DNA of 35,535 bases from Myxococcota bacterium (GTDB lineage: Bacteria > Myxococcota_A > UBA9160 > UBA4427), in the NCBI GenBank assembly GCA_030748735.1, contig JASMLK010000103.1, positions 1 to 35,535 of the forward strand, read 5' to 3'. Under the pieces are notes generated by a model. It saw only the letters and a program-made list of their open reading frames with translations, was not told where the DNA came from and did not search any database. Position numbers and translations under genes: made by a program. This document shows, piece after piece, positions 24,756-32,262 of this stretch. Within the stretch, counting starts at the first letter, position 1. Every line of letters starts with the position of its first letter.

Positions 24756-25337
24756 GTGGCTGCTCCTGAGATGAATGATGATGTAGGTAGCCTCACCGAC
24801 GAAGACCTCGTCGAGTTGGTGAGTGCAGGCGATCACGCGGCGTTCTCCGTCCTCTACGATCGCTACTTCAAGCGGATCTTCCACTTCGTCGACAAGCGCT
24901 TGAACAACGCCGCGGACGTCGAAGAGACGGTGCAGGAAGTCTTTATCAACGTCTTCTCGTCCGTCGATTCATATCGACGCGAGGCGCCTTTCGCAGCGTG
25001 GATCTTCGGCGTGACCCGCCGGACCATCGCTTCGCGCTTCAAGAAGAAGCGCCACCCGACGGTGTCCCTCGAGGACGAAGACACCGACGCGACCAACGGC
25101 GACATCAGTTCTTCGGCGCCGGTCCCATCGGCGATCGAAAACCTCGAATACAAGCAGCGGGTCGCGAGCCTCGACCATCTGGTCAACCACCGCCTGACCC
25201 GGGAGCAGCAACAACTCTTCCAACTCCACCACCTGGAACACCGGCCGATCCAGGAAATCGCAACCACGCTCAACAAGAGCGAGAACGCGGTCAAGTCGAA
25301 TCTCTACCGGGCGCGGAAGATCCTGCTGGCCCGCTGA
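24756..25337 (+). CDS. RNA polymerase ECF-type sigma factor
   Basis: 193 residues. Sigma-2 domain at about 25-100 (FSVLYDRYFKRIFHFVDKRL, ETVQEVFINVF, and the -10 recognition helix AAWIFGVTRR). A Ser/Asp-rich linker follows, then sigma-4 from about 135 with the helix-turn-helix IQEIATTLNKSENAVKSNLY. Start GTG 24756 is chosen because AAGGGGGAG lies directly upstream; ATG 24771 is an alternative. No anti-sigma gene is adjacent, so the control mode is unknown; the dyad-rich upstream region suggests transcriptional control. The next gene on the same strand is an alpha/beta-hydrolase-fold protein 41 nt after the stop. Confidence 0.92.
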   Translation: MAAPEMNDDVGSLTDEDLVELVSAGDHAAFSVLYDRYFKRIFHFVDKRLNNAADVEETVQEVFINVFSSVDSYRREAPFAAWIFGVTRRTIASRFKKKRHPTVSLEDEDTDATNGDISSSAPVPSAIENLEYKQRVASLDHLVNHRLTREQQQLFQLHHLEHRPIQEIATTLNKSENAVKSNLYRARKILLAR

Positions 25338-25364
25338 CAGGCGGCGTCGCTCTCAGGCACGGGC

Positions 25365-25370
25365 TAGGGT
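25365..25370 (+). promoter_or_regulatory. Candidate -10 box TAGGGT before the hydrolase-fold gene
   Basis: TAGGGT ends 8 nt before the ATG at 25379, with no Shine-Dalgarno between. It fits a leaderless start. No -35 is visible. Confidence 0.3.
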
Positions 25371-25378
25371 TCGCGCCG

Positions 25379-26095
25379 ATGACAGATACGGTAGACACGG
25401 CGGGCGCCGCAGGTTCAGGCGCAACGCGATTTCACGAGCCCCACGGCCTGTTGCTGACCCGTGCGGACAGCACCGGTGCTTTCGCGGACGCAACCAGCCA
25501 GCGGCTCGAATTCAGCAGCCGCGGTGACCGCGTTCCCTGTCGGCTCGTGCTGCCGGCTTCCATCACGGCGTCGGTGCCGGTGGTCCTGCTGGTAGGCGAT
25601 GCGGGGGCCGCGCGCGACGACGCGTGTTTCGATTTCGCTGCGGAGTTCGCAGAGCAGGGGATCGCCGTCGCCACGCTCGACCTCTCGCTCCATGGTGAAC
25701 GAACCAGCCCCAAATTCAGCGAGCGCTTGTTCGCAGCACTCGGCGGGGCCGCCGCGCTCGACGACAACGGGCACGCCCTCGTCGGCGAGTTCGCGGCCCA
25801 GTCGACGAGCGATCTGTTGCGCTGCTTCGACGTGCTGGGGCGCCACGAATCGATCGACGCGCAACGCATGGGCATGCTCGGGATCGGCGTGGGGGCCAAC
25901 CTCGCAGCCCGCACTGCTGCAGGGACCGACGCCGTCTGCACGGTCGCACTCTTCGAGCGCGCAGCGCCCGTCGATCCATCCCTCGACGTCGAAACGGACA
26001 TCGCCGGCCTCGCGAAGGGCATCGTCACCGAAAGCGCCGGCAAACCCGATAGCGGTGTCTGCGCGGCATTCGCAAGAGCGTTCGCGAAGCGCTAG
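25379..26095 (+). CDS. Alpha/beta-hydrolase-fold protein lacking the nucleophile serine
   Basis: 238 residues with the fold of dienelactone-hydrolase-like proteins: a beta strand (VPVVLLVGDAGA), GIAVATLDLSLHGE, and a nucleophile-elbow strand reading GMLGIGVGANLAA. The elbow is G168-I-G170-V-G172, so Gly sits where Ser or Cys should be. The late acid/His part is also short: the protein ends soon after VALFERAAPVD. It is therefore probably not a hydrolase; a binding or structural role, or decay, is possible. The ATG at 25379 has no ribosome site but a TAGGGT box 8 nt upstream. Its stop overlaps the convergent EI24-like gene in a shared CTAG. Confidence 0.7.
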   Translation: MTDTVDTAGAAGSGATRFHEPHGLLLTRADSTGAFADATSQRLEFSSRGDRVPCRLVLPASITASVPVVLLVGDAGAARDDACFDFAAEFAEQGIAVATLDLSLHGERTSPKFSERLFAALGGAAALDDNGHALVGEFAAQSTSDLLRCFDVLGRHESIDAQRMGMLGIGVGANLAARTAAGTDAVCTVALFERAAPVDPSLDVETDIAGLAKGIVTESAGKPDSGVCAAFARAFAKR

Positions 26096-26820
26096 TCGAC
26101 GGGAAGCCGAAGCGCGAGCAGCGTACCCGCCGTCACCAGAACCGGCAGCAGAAGCAGGTTCAGCCCGGGTACGAGCGCCGTCACCATCGCGGCGCCACCG
26201 AAGCCGAGCATTACGGGCAGATGATCGCCGAGCCACGTTCGCCGTACGCGAAACGAAACCTGCCGGCGATCGAGGTGGTACCCCGCGTAGTCGAGGGGCA
26301 GGAAGGTCGCGGTGAAGGCCATGAGCGCCGGGGGCGCGACGAGTTGGCCACCCGGGATCAGCACGCCGGCCAGCGAGATCAGCCCGGAAATCCCGACGAA
26401 GAAGACGAGTCGCTGGAACTCATTCGCCATCGTGCGCCGCGCCTCGCCGACGATCGCGGCCCAACCCGTTTCGTCGCTTTCGGCGGCCTGCCCCGCGACG
26501 ATGCGTTCGACGCGCTGGGCCAACAGATCGAGGAAAGGCGCCGACGCCAGGTTCGCGAGCAACACGGCCGCGAGCAACGCGACCGCCCACGCTCCCGCGA
26601 ACAACAACCAACCCAGAAGCCAGACCACGACCTTCGCCGGGCCGAGCCAGAGCCACTGGTACCACGACTCGACTTCGAAGAGCGGCAACCAGCCCGTCAC
26701 GAGTTCGAACACGGCGTCCGAGTTGAAGTAGAGCAGGCTCCCCGCAACGGCGAGCGCGATCGCGCAGAGCGTGACCGGCACCGAGGCGAGCCCCCAGAGG
26801 CTTCGCTCGCGCGCGAGCAT
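26092..26820 (-). CDS. EI24/CysZ-like integral membrane protein
   Basis: 242 residues with about four to five hydrophobic segments (near 10-30, 52-85, 130-155 and 195-235). The layout and the stretch ANLASAPFLDLLAQRVE with a later PLDYAGYHLDRR are typical of the EI24 domain family, which includes the sulfate transporter CysZ. Substrate is not readable. The start is set at ATG 26820 because GAAGGG lies 6 nt before it; ATG 26826 overlaps that site. It lies 135 nt after hisG copy 2 on the same strand, with alternative stem-loops between them, so co-transcription is possible but may be attenuated. Confidence 0.75.
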   Translation of the reverse strand: MLARERSLWGLASVPVTLCAIALAVAGSLLYFNSDAVFELVTGWLPLFEVESWYQWLWLGPAKVVVWLLGWLLFAGAWAVALLAAVLLANLASAPFLDLLAQRVERIVAGQAAESDETGWAAIVGEARRTMANEFQRLVFFVGISGLISLAGVLIPGGQLVAPPALMAFTATFLPLDYAGYHLDRRQVSFRVRRTWLGDHLPVMLGFGGAAMVTALVPGLNLLLLPVLVTAGTLLALRLPVD

Positions 26821-26846
26821 CGACATCCCTTCGAACGGGAGCCTGA

Positions 26847-26881
26847 CCCCGCTGGTGAACCCAGTGAGCGGGGCCCCGCTC
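26847..26881 (-). promoter_or_regulatory. Alternative stem-loops between hisG copy 2 and the EI24-like gene
   Basis: CCCCGCT (26847-26853), AGCGGGG (26867-26873) and CCCCGCT (26874-26880) are adjacent. The middle copy can pair with either neighbour; the 16-base GAGCGGGGCCCCGCTC (26866-26881) is a perfect palindrome. In the minus-strand transcript these are mutually exclusive hairpins ahead of the EI24 ribosome site. No U-run follows, so a classic terminator is unlikely. Confidence 0.45.
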
Positions 26882-26955
26882 TGCGGGCCTCTCTGTGGTG
26901 GCTCTGTCTGTGGTGCTGCTGTCGTTCGCGGATCCGAAGTCAGGGTGTCCCCCCT

Positions 26956-27819
26956 TCAAAGGCGCGTGTGACGTAGGTCGGATTCGAGGATCGCAACGCA
27001 GCCGATCTCTTCGAGTCGGTCGAGTACGCCGTGTATCTCGTCTCGCTCCACCAGCACCCGGACGGCGACCCACTTTTCGTCCAGCAGTCGGGTGACGGTC
27101 GGCGAGCTGAAGCCCGGGGTGATCTCGGTGGCGAGTTCGAGGCGATCGGCCGGGCAGTTGTATTCGAGCAGGGAATAACGGCGCGCCGCGAGCACGCCTT
27201 CGACCCGGCGCAAGAAGCGTTCGCATTCGGCTGCGTCGCGGGGCTGGTCGTTGCCGATCAACACCGCCTCTGCGGTGCGCACGGTCCACAGCTCCACCAG
27301 GTCGTTTTCGAGCAGGCTGTTTCCCGTTTCGACGATTTCGACGATGGCGTCGACGAGGCCGAGCAACACCATCACCTCGACCGCACCCTCGATCCCGATC
27401 ACGTGGACGTCGTCGACCTGCTCGCGCTCGAAGTAGTCGGCCGCGAGGTTCGCAAAGCTCGACCCGACCACCCGGCCCGACAGGTCGGCCGGCTCGCGAA
27501 TGTCGCTGTCCTTGTGGGCCGCGATCGAGACGCGACAACGCCCGAAGCCGAGCTTGTGGTGTTCGCGAACGCTCACGCGTTTTTCGGCGACCTGATCACT
27601 CCCCGTGATCCCGAGATCGACGACGCCTTCCGCGACCAGGACCGGGATGTCCTGCACGTTCGAAAAGATGATGCGGGTGTCCGTGTCGCTGCACACCGAA
27701 AACAGCCGCCGGCCCGAGAGGCGAAACCGCAGGCCCGCTCCCTTCAAGATCTCGATTGCGTTGTCGCGCAGGCGCCCCTTCGAAGGCACTGCAATGCGCA
27801 GACGCTCACCGCCCAACAT
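26956..27819 (-). CDS. hisG: ATP phosphoribosyltransferase HisG, long form (copy 2)
   Basis: A second HisG of 287 residues. It starts with IAVPSKGRL and has ITGSDQV and the PRPP loop IVEIVETGNSLLENDL near 175. The C-terminal section from SSPTVTRLLDEKWVAV is the long-form regulatory ACT-like domain. Overall similarity to copy 1 (3111-4013) is low outside the motifs. The ATG at 27819 overlaps the hisE stop (GTGATG; a GTG at 27822 could also serve), so it is coupled to hisE. One copy may supply basal histidine while the other has changed regulation or substrate; the sequence does not say which. Confidence 0.94.
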   Translation of the reverse strand: MLGGERLRIAVPSKGRLRDNAIEILKGAGLRFRLSGRRLFSVCSDTDTRIIFSNVQDIPVLVAEGVVDLGITGSDQVAEKRVSVREHHKLGFGRCRVSIAAHKDSDIREPADLSGRVVGSSFANLAADYFEREQVDDVHVIGIEGAVEVMVLLGLVDAIVEIVETGNSLLENDLVELWTVRTAEAVLIGNDQPRDAAECERFLRRVEGVLAARRYSLLEYNCPADRLELATEITPGFSSPTVTRLLDEKWVAVRVLVERDEIHGVLDRLEEIGCVAILESDLRHTRL

Positions 27820-28172
27820 CACACGTCTCCCGTCGGCGTCCGCGCGGCCTTTTCGGCCAACCCCGAAACACCGAAGCGCCCTTCGAGTTCTTGCAACACG
27901 TCACCGAGTGAAACACCCGCCTCGACGAGCAGCACACAGGTGTGAAACCACAGGTCGGCCGCTTCGTGGGTGGTATGCGCGAGGTCATCGCCCTGCGCAG
28001 CTTCGACGAGCTCGGCCGCTTCTTCGCGAACCTTCGCCGCGATCGCCTCGTGACCACCGTCGAAGAGACTCGTGACGTAGCTCTTTTCGGGGCGCAGTTG
28101 CTTGCGCTGTTCGATCAGCTGAAACAGGCGTTCGAGAACATCACTCGCCTGGTTCGCGGTGCTTCCGCTCAT
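27819..28172 (-). CDS. hisE: Phosphoribosyl-ATP pyrophosphatase HisE
   Basis: Hydrolyses phosphoribosyl-ATP to phosphoribosyl-AMP, the second step of histidine synthesis. 117 residues of the all-alpha NTP-pyrophosphatase (MazG-like) fold. The metal-binding pattern is VREEAAELVEAA followed by HEAADLWFH. PEKSYVTSLFDGG at the N-terminus is the HisE substrate segment. ATG 28172 has GGAG at 8-nt spacing. It is stand-alone, not fused to HisI, and is coupled to hisG copy 2. Confidence 0.95.
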   Translation of the reverse strand: MSGSTANQASDVLERLFQLIEQRKQLRPEKSYVTSLFDGGHEAIAAKVREEAAELVEAAQGDDLAHTTHEAADLWFHTCVLLVEAGVSLGDVLQELEGRFGVSGLAEKAARTPTGDV

Positions 28173-28303
28173 GGCGTGGACTCCGGCGCATCGCGCGTTC
28201 GCCGCGGCGGATGTCGGGGCGCGAACTGCCCGTGCGGCGACCGCATCGTTTAGCCCGTTTCGGTGCCGATTTCACATGTGGCGCATTTCGTGCGCCGTGT
28301 CGC

Positions 28304-28585
28304 TCAATCCTTGCCTGCGAATCGATCCGCTCCCGCTTCGATCCGACTCGACACGGTTTCGCGGACGTCGTCGAGGCGCTGCTTCGCATGACTCACGGCC
28401 TGGTCGGCGACCTCGCCGGTCTCACGTGCCTTCGCGACGACAGCGTCGGGCTCGGGCAGGCGGGAGGCGATTTCCTTCAGGGCCTCGGCGTCGCGGCGGA
28501 CTTCTTCGGGGCGGTCGACGACGTAGCTGCCAATGCAGTAAGCCGCCGCGATGAACAGCGAAGCGCGTACGATCTTGTTCATCAT
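28304..28585 (-). CDS. Small membrane-anchored helical protein, unknown function
   Basis: 93 residues not assigned to a family. Residues ~5-22 (IVRASLFIAAAYCIGSYV) are a hydrophobic N-terminal anchor or signal. The rest is highly charged and helical, with heptad-like spacing (VAKARETGEVADQAVSHAKQ), like YtxH-type or envelope stress proteins. Either of two adjacent ATGs (28585, 28582) may be used; GGGGGGTGCC is the ribosome site. Lies between hisE and guaD on the same strand with gaps of ~130 and ~180 nt. Expressed as a gene by codon pattern and ribosome site, not by homology. Confidence 0.65.
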   Translation of the reverse strand: MMNKIVRASLFIAAAYCIGSYVVDRPEEVRRDAEALKEIASRLPEPDAVVAKARETGEVADQAVSHAKQRLDDVRETVSSRIEAGADRFAGKD

Positions 28586-28768
28586 CGGCACCCCCCGGAA
28601 TGGCTTCCAGCCCGGATCCACGACTCGGTGATCTCCTCCGCGTATCGGCGCGGTAGTTCGCAGGTTGAGGTTCGCGGCTGAACCCGCGACCCCCTGCGAA
28701 GCAAACCGGCATCGCACGCGTGCAACACAAGCCTCGCACATGCAGCGAAGCATTCCCGCACAAGCAAC

Positions 28769-29239
28769 TCAGTACGGTGTTCGTTCCGCGTCGTCGAACC
28801 ATACCCGCATGGGTTCGAGCGAATCGTCGACGGGCAGATGGGTCAAAGCCAACTGACGCTGATCCGTCGTCCGTGTGAGTTCGTCGTAGAAGAACCGATC
28901 GTCGAACCCGATGCGCGCGGCGTCGTCGCGCGTGTTGGCGAAGTAGATGCGGTCGACGCGCGCCCAGTAGCTCGCGGCCAGACACATGGGACACGGTTCG
29001 CACGAGCTGTACAGCACGCACCCCGAAAGCTCGTGGCTTTCGAGTGCTTCACAGGCGCGCCGGATTGCAACCACCTCGGCGTGCGCGGTCGGGTCTGCGA
29101 CGGACGTCACACAGTTCCACCCCTCGGCGACGATCTCACCCTCGCGCACGATCAACGCGCCGAAAGGTCCGCCTGCCTTGCGGCGGACGCCTTCGAACGA
29201 CAACGCGACCGCGCGTTCCATCAACGCTCGATGATCCAT
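28769..29239 (-). CDS. guaD: Guanine deaminase (GuaD type, cytidine-deaminase fold)
   Basis: 156 residues, the same length as Bacillus GuaD and matching it end to end. It starts MDHRALMERAV. The zinc site is H53-A-E55 in TAHAEVVAIRRAC and C83-xx-C86 in SCEPCPMC. GGPFGALIV and YWAR complete the family pattern. The C-terminal RVWFDDAERTPY matches the substrate-closing tail of GuaD, so guanine to xanthine is more likely than tRNA adenosine deamination (TadA lacks this tail). No strong ribosome site is visible before ATG 29239. Divergent from the lipoprotein gene with 62 nt between. Confidence 0.9.
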   Translation of the reverse strand: MDHRALMERAVALSFEGVRRKAGGPFGALIVREGEIVAEGWNCVTSVADPTAHAEVVAIRRACEALESHELSGCVLYSSCEPCPMCLAASYWARVDRIYFANTRDDAARIGFDDRFFYDELTRTTDQRQLALTHLPVDDSLEPMRVWFDDAERTPY

Positions 29240-29287
29240 CGACACAGGTTGACACGTGCTTCGGGGGCGTCCACACCGGGCATCCTG

Positions 29288-29293
29288 TAGGAT
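29288..29293 (+). promoter_or_regulatory. Candidate -10 box TAGGAT before the lipoprotein oxidoreductase
   Basis: TG-TAGGAT ends 8 nt before ATG 29302 and no ribosome site intervenes, so the mRNA may be leaderless. Confidence 0.3.
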
Positions 29294-29301
29294 CTCGCGC
29301 C

Positions 29302-30411
29302 ATGTCGAGCATGATGAACATGAAGAACACGACGAACCACCGAAGCACCGCCTTGCGTCGCATGGCGCGTCGCCGCGCACTGGCCGCGTTCGCAGTCCTG
29401 GGGGCCCTGCTCCCGGGTTGTGCATCGATCGGCGGGGGCGACGACGCCGAAGACGCCGGCCCCGTAGTCGCGACGATCGACGGCCGCGAAGTTCGCCAGG
29501 GCGAGGTCGATGCCTGGATCAAGAATGATTGGTTCGCCGGGCTCTCCGAAGAACCCATGCAGCTCTATCAAATTCGCCGCGCCGGCCTGGACGGCGTGAT
29601 CGACGACGCCCTCATCGCGAAGGCGGCCAACGCGGCCGGCCTCAGCGAAGACGACTACCTCGAACGCGAAGTCGCGATCCTCGGGCCGGTGACCGGCGAA
29701 GAGGTCGACGGGTTCTACGCCCGCAATCGCGACCGCATCCAGCCACCGCAATCGCTCGAAGTCCTGCGCCCCCGCATCCGCGAATTCCTCGAGAGCGACC
29801 GCGCCGTCCGCGTGAAAAACCGCCTGCGCGAGCACGCGGAGATCGAGGTCTTGATGGAAGCGCCGCCCCCGCCGCCGGTGGTGCGCAAGACGGTGCCGTC
29901 GGGTGGTGCGGGCCGCGGCCCGGCGGACGCGCCGGTCACGATCGTCGAATTCAGCGACTACGAATGTGCGTTCTGTGGGCGGGCGGAAGCCACCCTCAAA
30001 CAGGTGGACGCCCTCTACCCGGGCCAGTTGCGCTTCGTCTATCGCCACCTGCCCCTCGATTTCCACGACAACGCCATGCCCGCCGCTCGCGCGGCGATCT
30101 GCGCCGGCGCGCAGTCGCGCTTCTGGGACTACCACGATCGCCTCTTCGCGAACCAGAGAGCGCTCGCCCCGCCGCAGCTGCTGCAGTACGCGGACGAACT
30201 CGGGCTCGACGGCGCAGCGTTCCGCAGTTGCTACGAGGACCCCGCCACCCAGGCGCAGGTGGAAAACGACATGGCCATTGCGAGGCAATTGGGCGCGTCG
30301 GCGACCCCGACCTTCTTCATCAACGGCATCGAGTTGCGAGGCGCTCAGCCCCTGCAAGCGTTTCAGGAGATCATCGACCGAGAGCTCGCCGCCGCGGCGG
30401 GGGCTCAGTAG
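29302..30411 (+). CDS. Lipoprotein with SurA-N-like and DsbA-like thioredoxin domains
   Basis: 369 residues. The lipobox LLPGC places the lipidated cysteine at residue 40 after a long Arg-rich n-region. Residues ~55-190 look like the SurA/PpiC N-terminal chaperone module (VVATIDGREVRQGEVDAWI, LDGVIDDALIAKA, EEVDGFYARNRDRI). A Pro-rich linker follows, then a DsbA-like thioredoxin domain with the active site C222-A-F-C225 and the cis-Pro loop SATPTFFING. It probably makes or repairs disulfides in exported proteins while holding a client. The start could be 29302 or the ATGs at 29311-29320. The C-terminus ends 146 nt before tatA, the other export gene here. Confidence 0.87.
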   Translation: MSSMMNMKNTTNHRSTALRRMARRRALAAFAVLGALLPGCASIGGGDDAEDAGPVVATIDGREVRQGEVDAWIKNDWFAGLSEEPMQLYQIRRAGLDGVIDDALIAKAANAAGLSEDDYLEREVAILGPVTGEEVDGFYARNRDRIQPPQSLEVLRPRIREFLESDRAVRVKNRLREHAEIEVLMEAPPPPPVVRKTVPSGGAGRGPADAPVTIVEFSDYECAFCGRAEATLKQVDALYPGQLRFVYRHLPLDFHDNAMPAARAAICAGAQSRFWDYHDRLFANQRALAPPQLLQYADELGLDGAAFRSCYEDPATQAQVENDMAIARQLGASATPTFFINGIELRGAQPLQAFQEIIDRELAAAAGAQ

Positions 30412-30443
30412 CGCCTGAGTAGCGGGTCAGTAAGAACGCGCGC

Positions 30444-30472
30444 TTGACCCCCCGCGGATCGGGGGGCACATT
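30444..30472 (+). promoter_or_regulatory. Candidate tatA promoter with a GC hairpin in its spacer
   Basis: A TTGACC -35 (30444-30449) stands 17 nt before CACATT. The spacer holds CCCCCCG-CGGAT-CGGGGGG (30448-30466), a 7-bp perfect stem. It could instead be a hairpin terminator of the upstream lipoprotein gene, though no T-run follows. Confidence 0.4.
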
Positions 30473-30557
30473 CTCGCCGCGCCCGCGCAACCTGCGCCGT
30501 CTCTCACGGGGCGCTTCCCGGCTTCCCGAAAGCCCACTGCAGCGAGGAAACACCACC

Positions 30558-30752
30558 ATGTTTGGCCTGGGGCCGCTCGAACTCGGAATCATCCTCGCCA
30601 TCGTCATCGTGCTGTTCGGCGCGAAGCGACTTCCCGAAATCGGGTCGGGCATCGGCAAGGCCATCAAGAACTTCAAGTCCGGCCTGTCTCAAGAAGAGAT
30701 CGACGTGACGCCCGACAAAGAGCGCGTCGACGAGGGCGAAACCAAGCCCTGA
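30558..30752 (+). CDS. tatA: Sec-independent protein translocase subunit TatA
   Basis: 64 residues. The N-terminal transmembrane helix (LGPLELGIILAIVIVLF) is followed by the hinge FGAKRLPEIG and an amphipathic helix (GSGIGKAIKNFKSGL), then an acidic tail. This is the TatA/E pattern; it forms the pore for folded twin-arginine substrates. TatB and TatC are not in the window. ATG 30558 has GAGGA upstream. It converges with the DUF3426 gene, with a 14-nt gap between stops. Confidence 0.95.
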   Translation: MFGLGPLELGIILAIVIVLFGAKRLPEIGSGIGKAIKNFKSGLSQEEIDVTPDKERVDEGETKP

Positions 30753-30759
30753 GGCGGGT

Positions 30760-30774
30760 GGCGGTTCAACCGCC
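30760..30774. terminator. Hairpin GGCGGTT-C-AACCGCC between convergent genes
   Basis: A 7-bp perfect stem located between tatA and the DUF3426 gene, overlapping the last codons of the latter. It lacks a T-run, so a bidirectional terminator role is only suggested by position. Confidence 0.35.
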
Positions 30775-32262
30775 GGAGGCGCTCGTCGCCCCGGCCTGGG
30801 CGACGTCGGCCGCCTGTGCGGCTGAATCGTCTTGCAGCACCGTTTCCCGTGCCACCGGAGTGTCGTCCCCTTCCAGCACGGGGGTCGGCGGAGCGAGCCC
30901 CTCGACACCGCGCGCCTCCAGTTGGAAGTGCGTGGCCTCGTCGGGCAGGGCTTCGAAGATCGCGGCGAAGCGCACGGATTCGCCGCCCGCAATCTCGCTG
31001 AAGGCCAGTGCCTGCGTGGCCTGCTCGCGAAGTGCGGGAAGCTCCACCGACGCGAGCGTGCGCAAGCGATCGAAGTCGATCCCACTGCCCGCGATCGTGG
31101 TCGGCCCGCCGCTGAGTTCCGCATGGCCGTCGAGGAGACGGACTTCGATCGTGAGGTCCGGGATCGCGGGCTGGGTGCCCGGGTTCAGCAGATCACCACT
31201 CACCACGTAGAGTCGACCCATCGCCGAGCTTTCGACCCACTGCCCCTTCACGTTGGCCGCGCGCATTTCGCCGATCGCGACGTACGCCGGGGCCCGCACG
31301 CCGGGATCGAAGGTGTCCCGGAGCCCGAGTGCGGCGCCGAGTACGATCAAGGCGGAGACGAGCGTCCAGCCGAGCGCCGAAACGATGCGACCGGCGGCCC
31401 CGATGGCGGCGTTCTCTTCGAGCTTCGGCCAATCCTGCGAGGAAACTGCATCGTCCAGGGTCTCCCCCACGCCCTCGAAGCGGCTGGCGTTCGCGGAACC
31501 AGAGGCAAAGGCCGCGCCGAAGGGATCCTCCGGTGTGCATGACGCATCGGTCGGCTTCGCGGCGTCGCCGAAGAAATCCCAGCTTTCGGGGTCTTCGATC
31601 GACCCGTCGTCGTGTACCGGTGGGACCGCTTCTGGAGCCGCGGTCACTTCTTCGGCTTCGGCCAGGCTCGAAAAATCGTCGACGCTGCCGAAGGCCGCTT
31701 CGCGCACGCCTTCGACGGATTCGGGCATCGGCTCGTCGTCGTCGGCAAGTGGCAGCGACGCTTCGTCGTCTTCGCGGCCGACGGCGTCGAAAGGCGATTC
31801 GGGTTCGAGGGCGATGCTCGACGACATCAAGTCGTTCGCGCTCATCTCCTCGGGGTCGGCTTGCTCGGCTTCGACTACCGGATCGACTTCTGCTTCGAGG
31901 CCACTTGCGTCGTCGTCATCGTCGTCGTCGTCGTCGTAGGACGGAAGATCTTCGTTGAATTCCCAGTCGTCTTCCTCGTCGTCGATGAAGTCGTCGTCCG
32001 GCGTCGCAGCCACCGTCTGCGCATCCGCCGAAACACCCGGGTCGGCAACGAGCAGATCCTGCGTTGCGTCCGGGGGCGGAGGCGCCTCGCCTCGGACCGC
32101 TTGTTCGACGGCCGCCGTGACACCGTCGGCGTCACTGTGGTCGGGATGCTGGAGGAAGAACGCGTGCTTGCAACGCGAACAGCGCACGCGGATGCCGCTG
32201 TCGGGAATCCGCGCGGCGTCGAGTTGGAAGCGCGTTCCGCATTTTCGGCATTCAACGACCAA
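30766..32262 (-). CDS. MJ0042 zinc-ribbon / DUF3426 membrane protein with acidic linker
   Basis: 498 residues in three parts. Residues 1-~40 are an MJ0042 zinc finger with two CxxC pairs (CRKC and CSRC). Residues ~45-285 are an extremely acidic disordered region with nine consecutive Asp. One transmembrane helix (about 291-309, ALGWTLVSALIVLGAALGL) leads into a C-terminal DUF3426-like beta domain (LYVVSGDLLNPGTQPAIPDL). The zinc-ribbon is cytoplasmic and the DUF3426 part periplasmic by the usual topology. Function unknown. The TTG start at 32262 is chosen because GGGAGAAGG precedes it and it opens exactly at the zinc ribbon; no ATG occurs before it. Confidence 0.85.
   Translation of the reverse strand: MVVECRKCGTRFQLDAARIPDSGIRVRCSRCKHAFFLQHPDHSDADGVTAAVEQAVRGEAPPPPDATQDLLVADPGVSADAQTVAATPDDDFIDDEEDDWEFNEDLPSYDDDDDDDDDASGLEAEVDPVVEAEQADPEEMSANDLMSSSIALEPESPFDAVGREDDEASLPLADDDEPMPESVEGVREAAFGSVDDFSSLAEAEEVTAAPEAVPPVHDDGSIEDPESWDFFGDAAKPTDASCTPEDPFGAAFASGSANASRFEGVGETLDDAVSSQDWPKLEENAAIGAAGRIVSALGWTLVSALIVLGAALGLRDTFDPGVRAPAYVAIGEMRAANVKGQWVESSAMGRLYVVSGDLLNPGTQPAIPDLTIEVRLLDGHAELSGGPTTIAGSGIDFDRLRTLASVELPALREQATQALAFSEIAGGESVRFAAIFEALPDEATHFQLEARGVEGLAPPTPVLEGDDTPVARETVLQDDSAAQAADVAQAGATSASGG
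31909..31935 (-). repeat. GAC trinucleotide microsatellite encoding nine Asp
   Basis: Nine tandem Asp codons (eight GAC, one GAT) in the DUF3426 gene's acidic linker. Slippage would change linker length without a frameshift. Confidence 0.8.

Noticed and set aside
29249..29254. TTGACA hexamer as a -35 for the lipoprotein gene
   Set aside because: It lies 33 nt from the only -10-like box (TAGGAT), far from the usual 16-18 nt.
30448..30466. Rho-independent terminator for the lipoprotein gene
   Set aside because: The stem is strong but no T-run follows; listed as a promoter/hairpin region instead.
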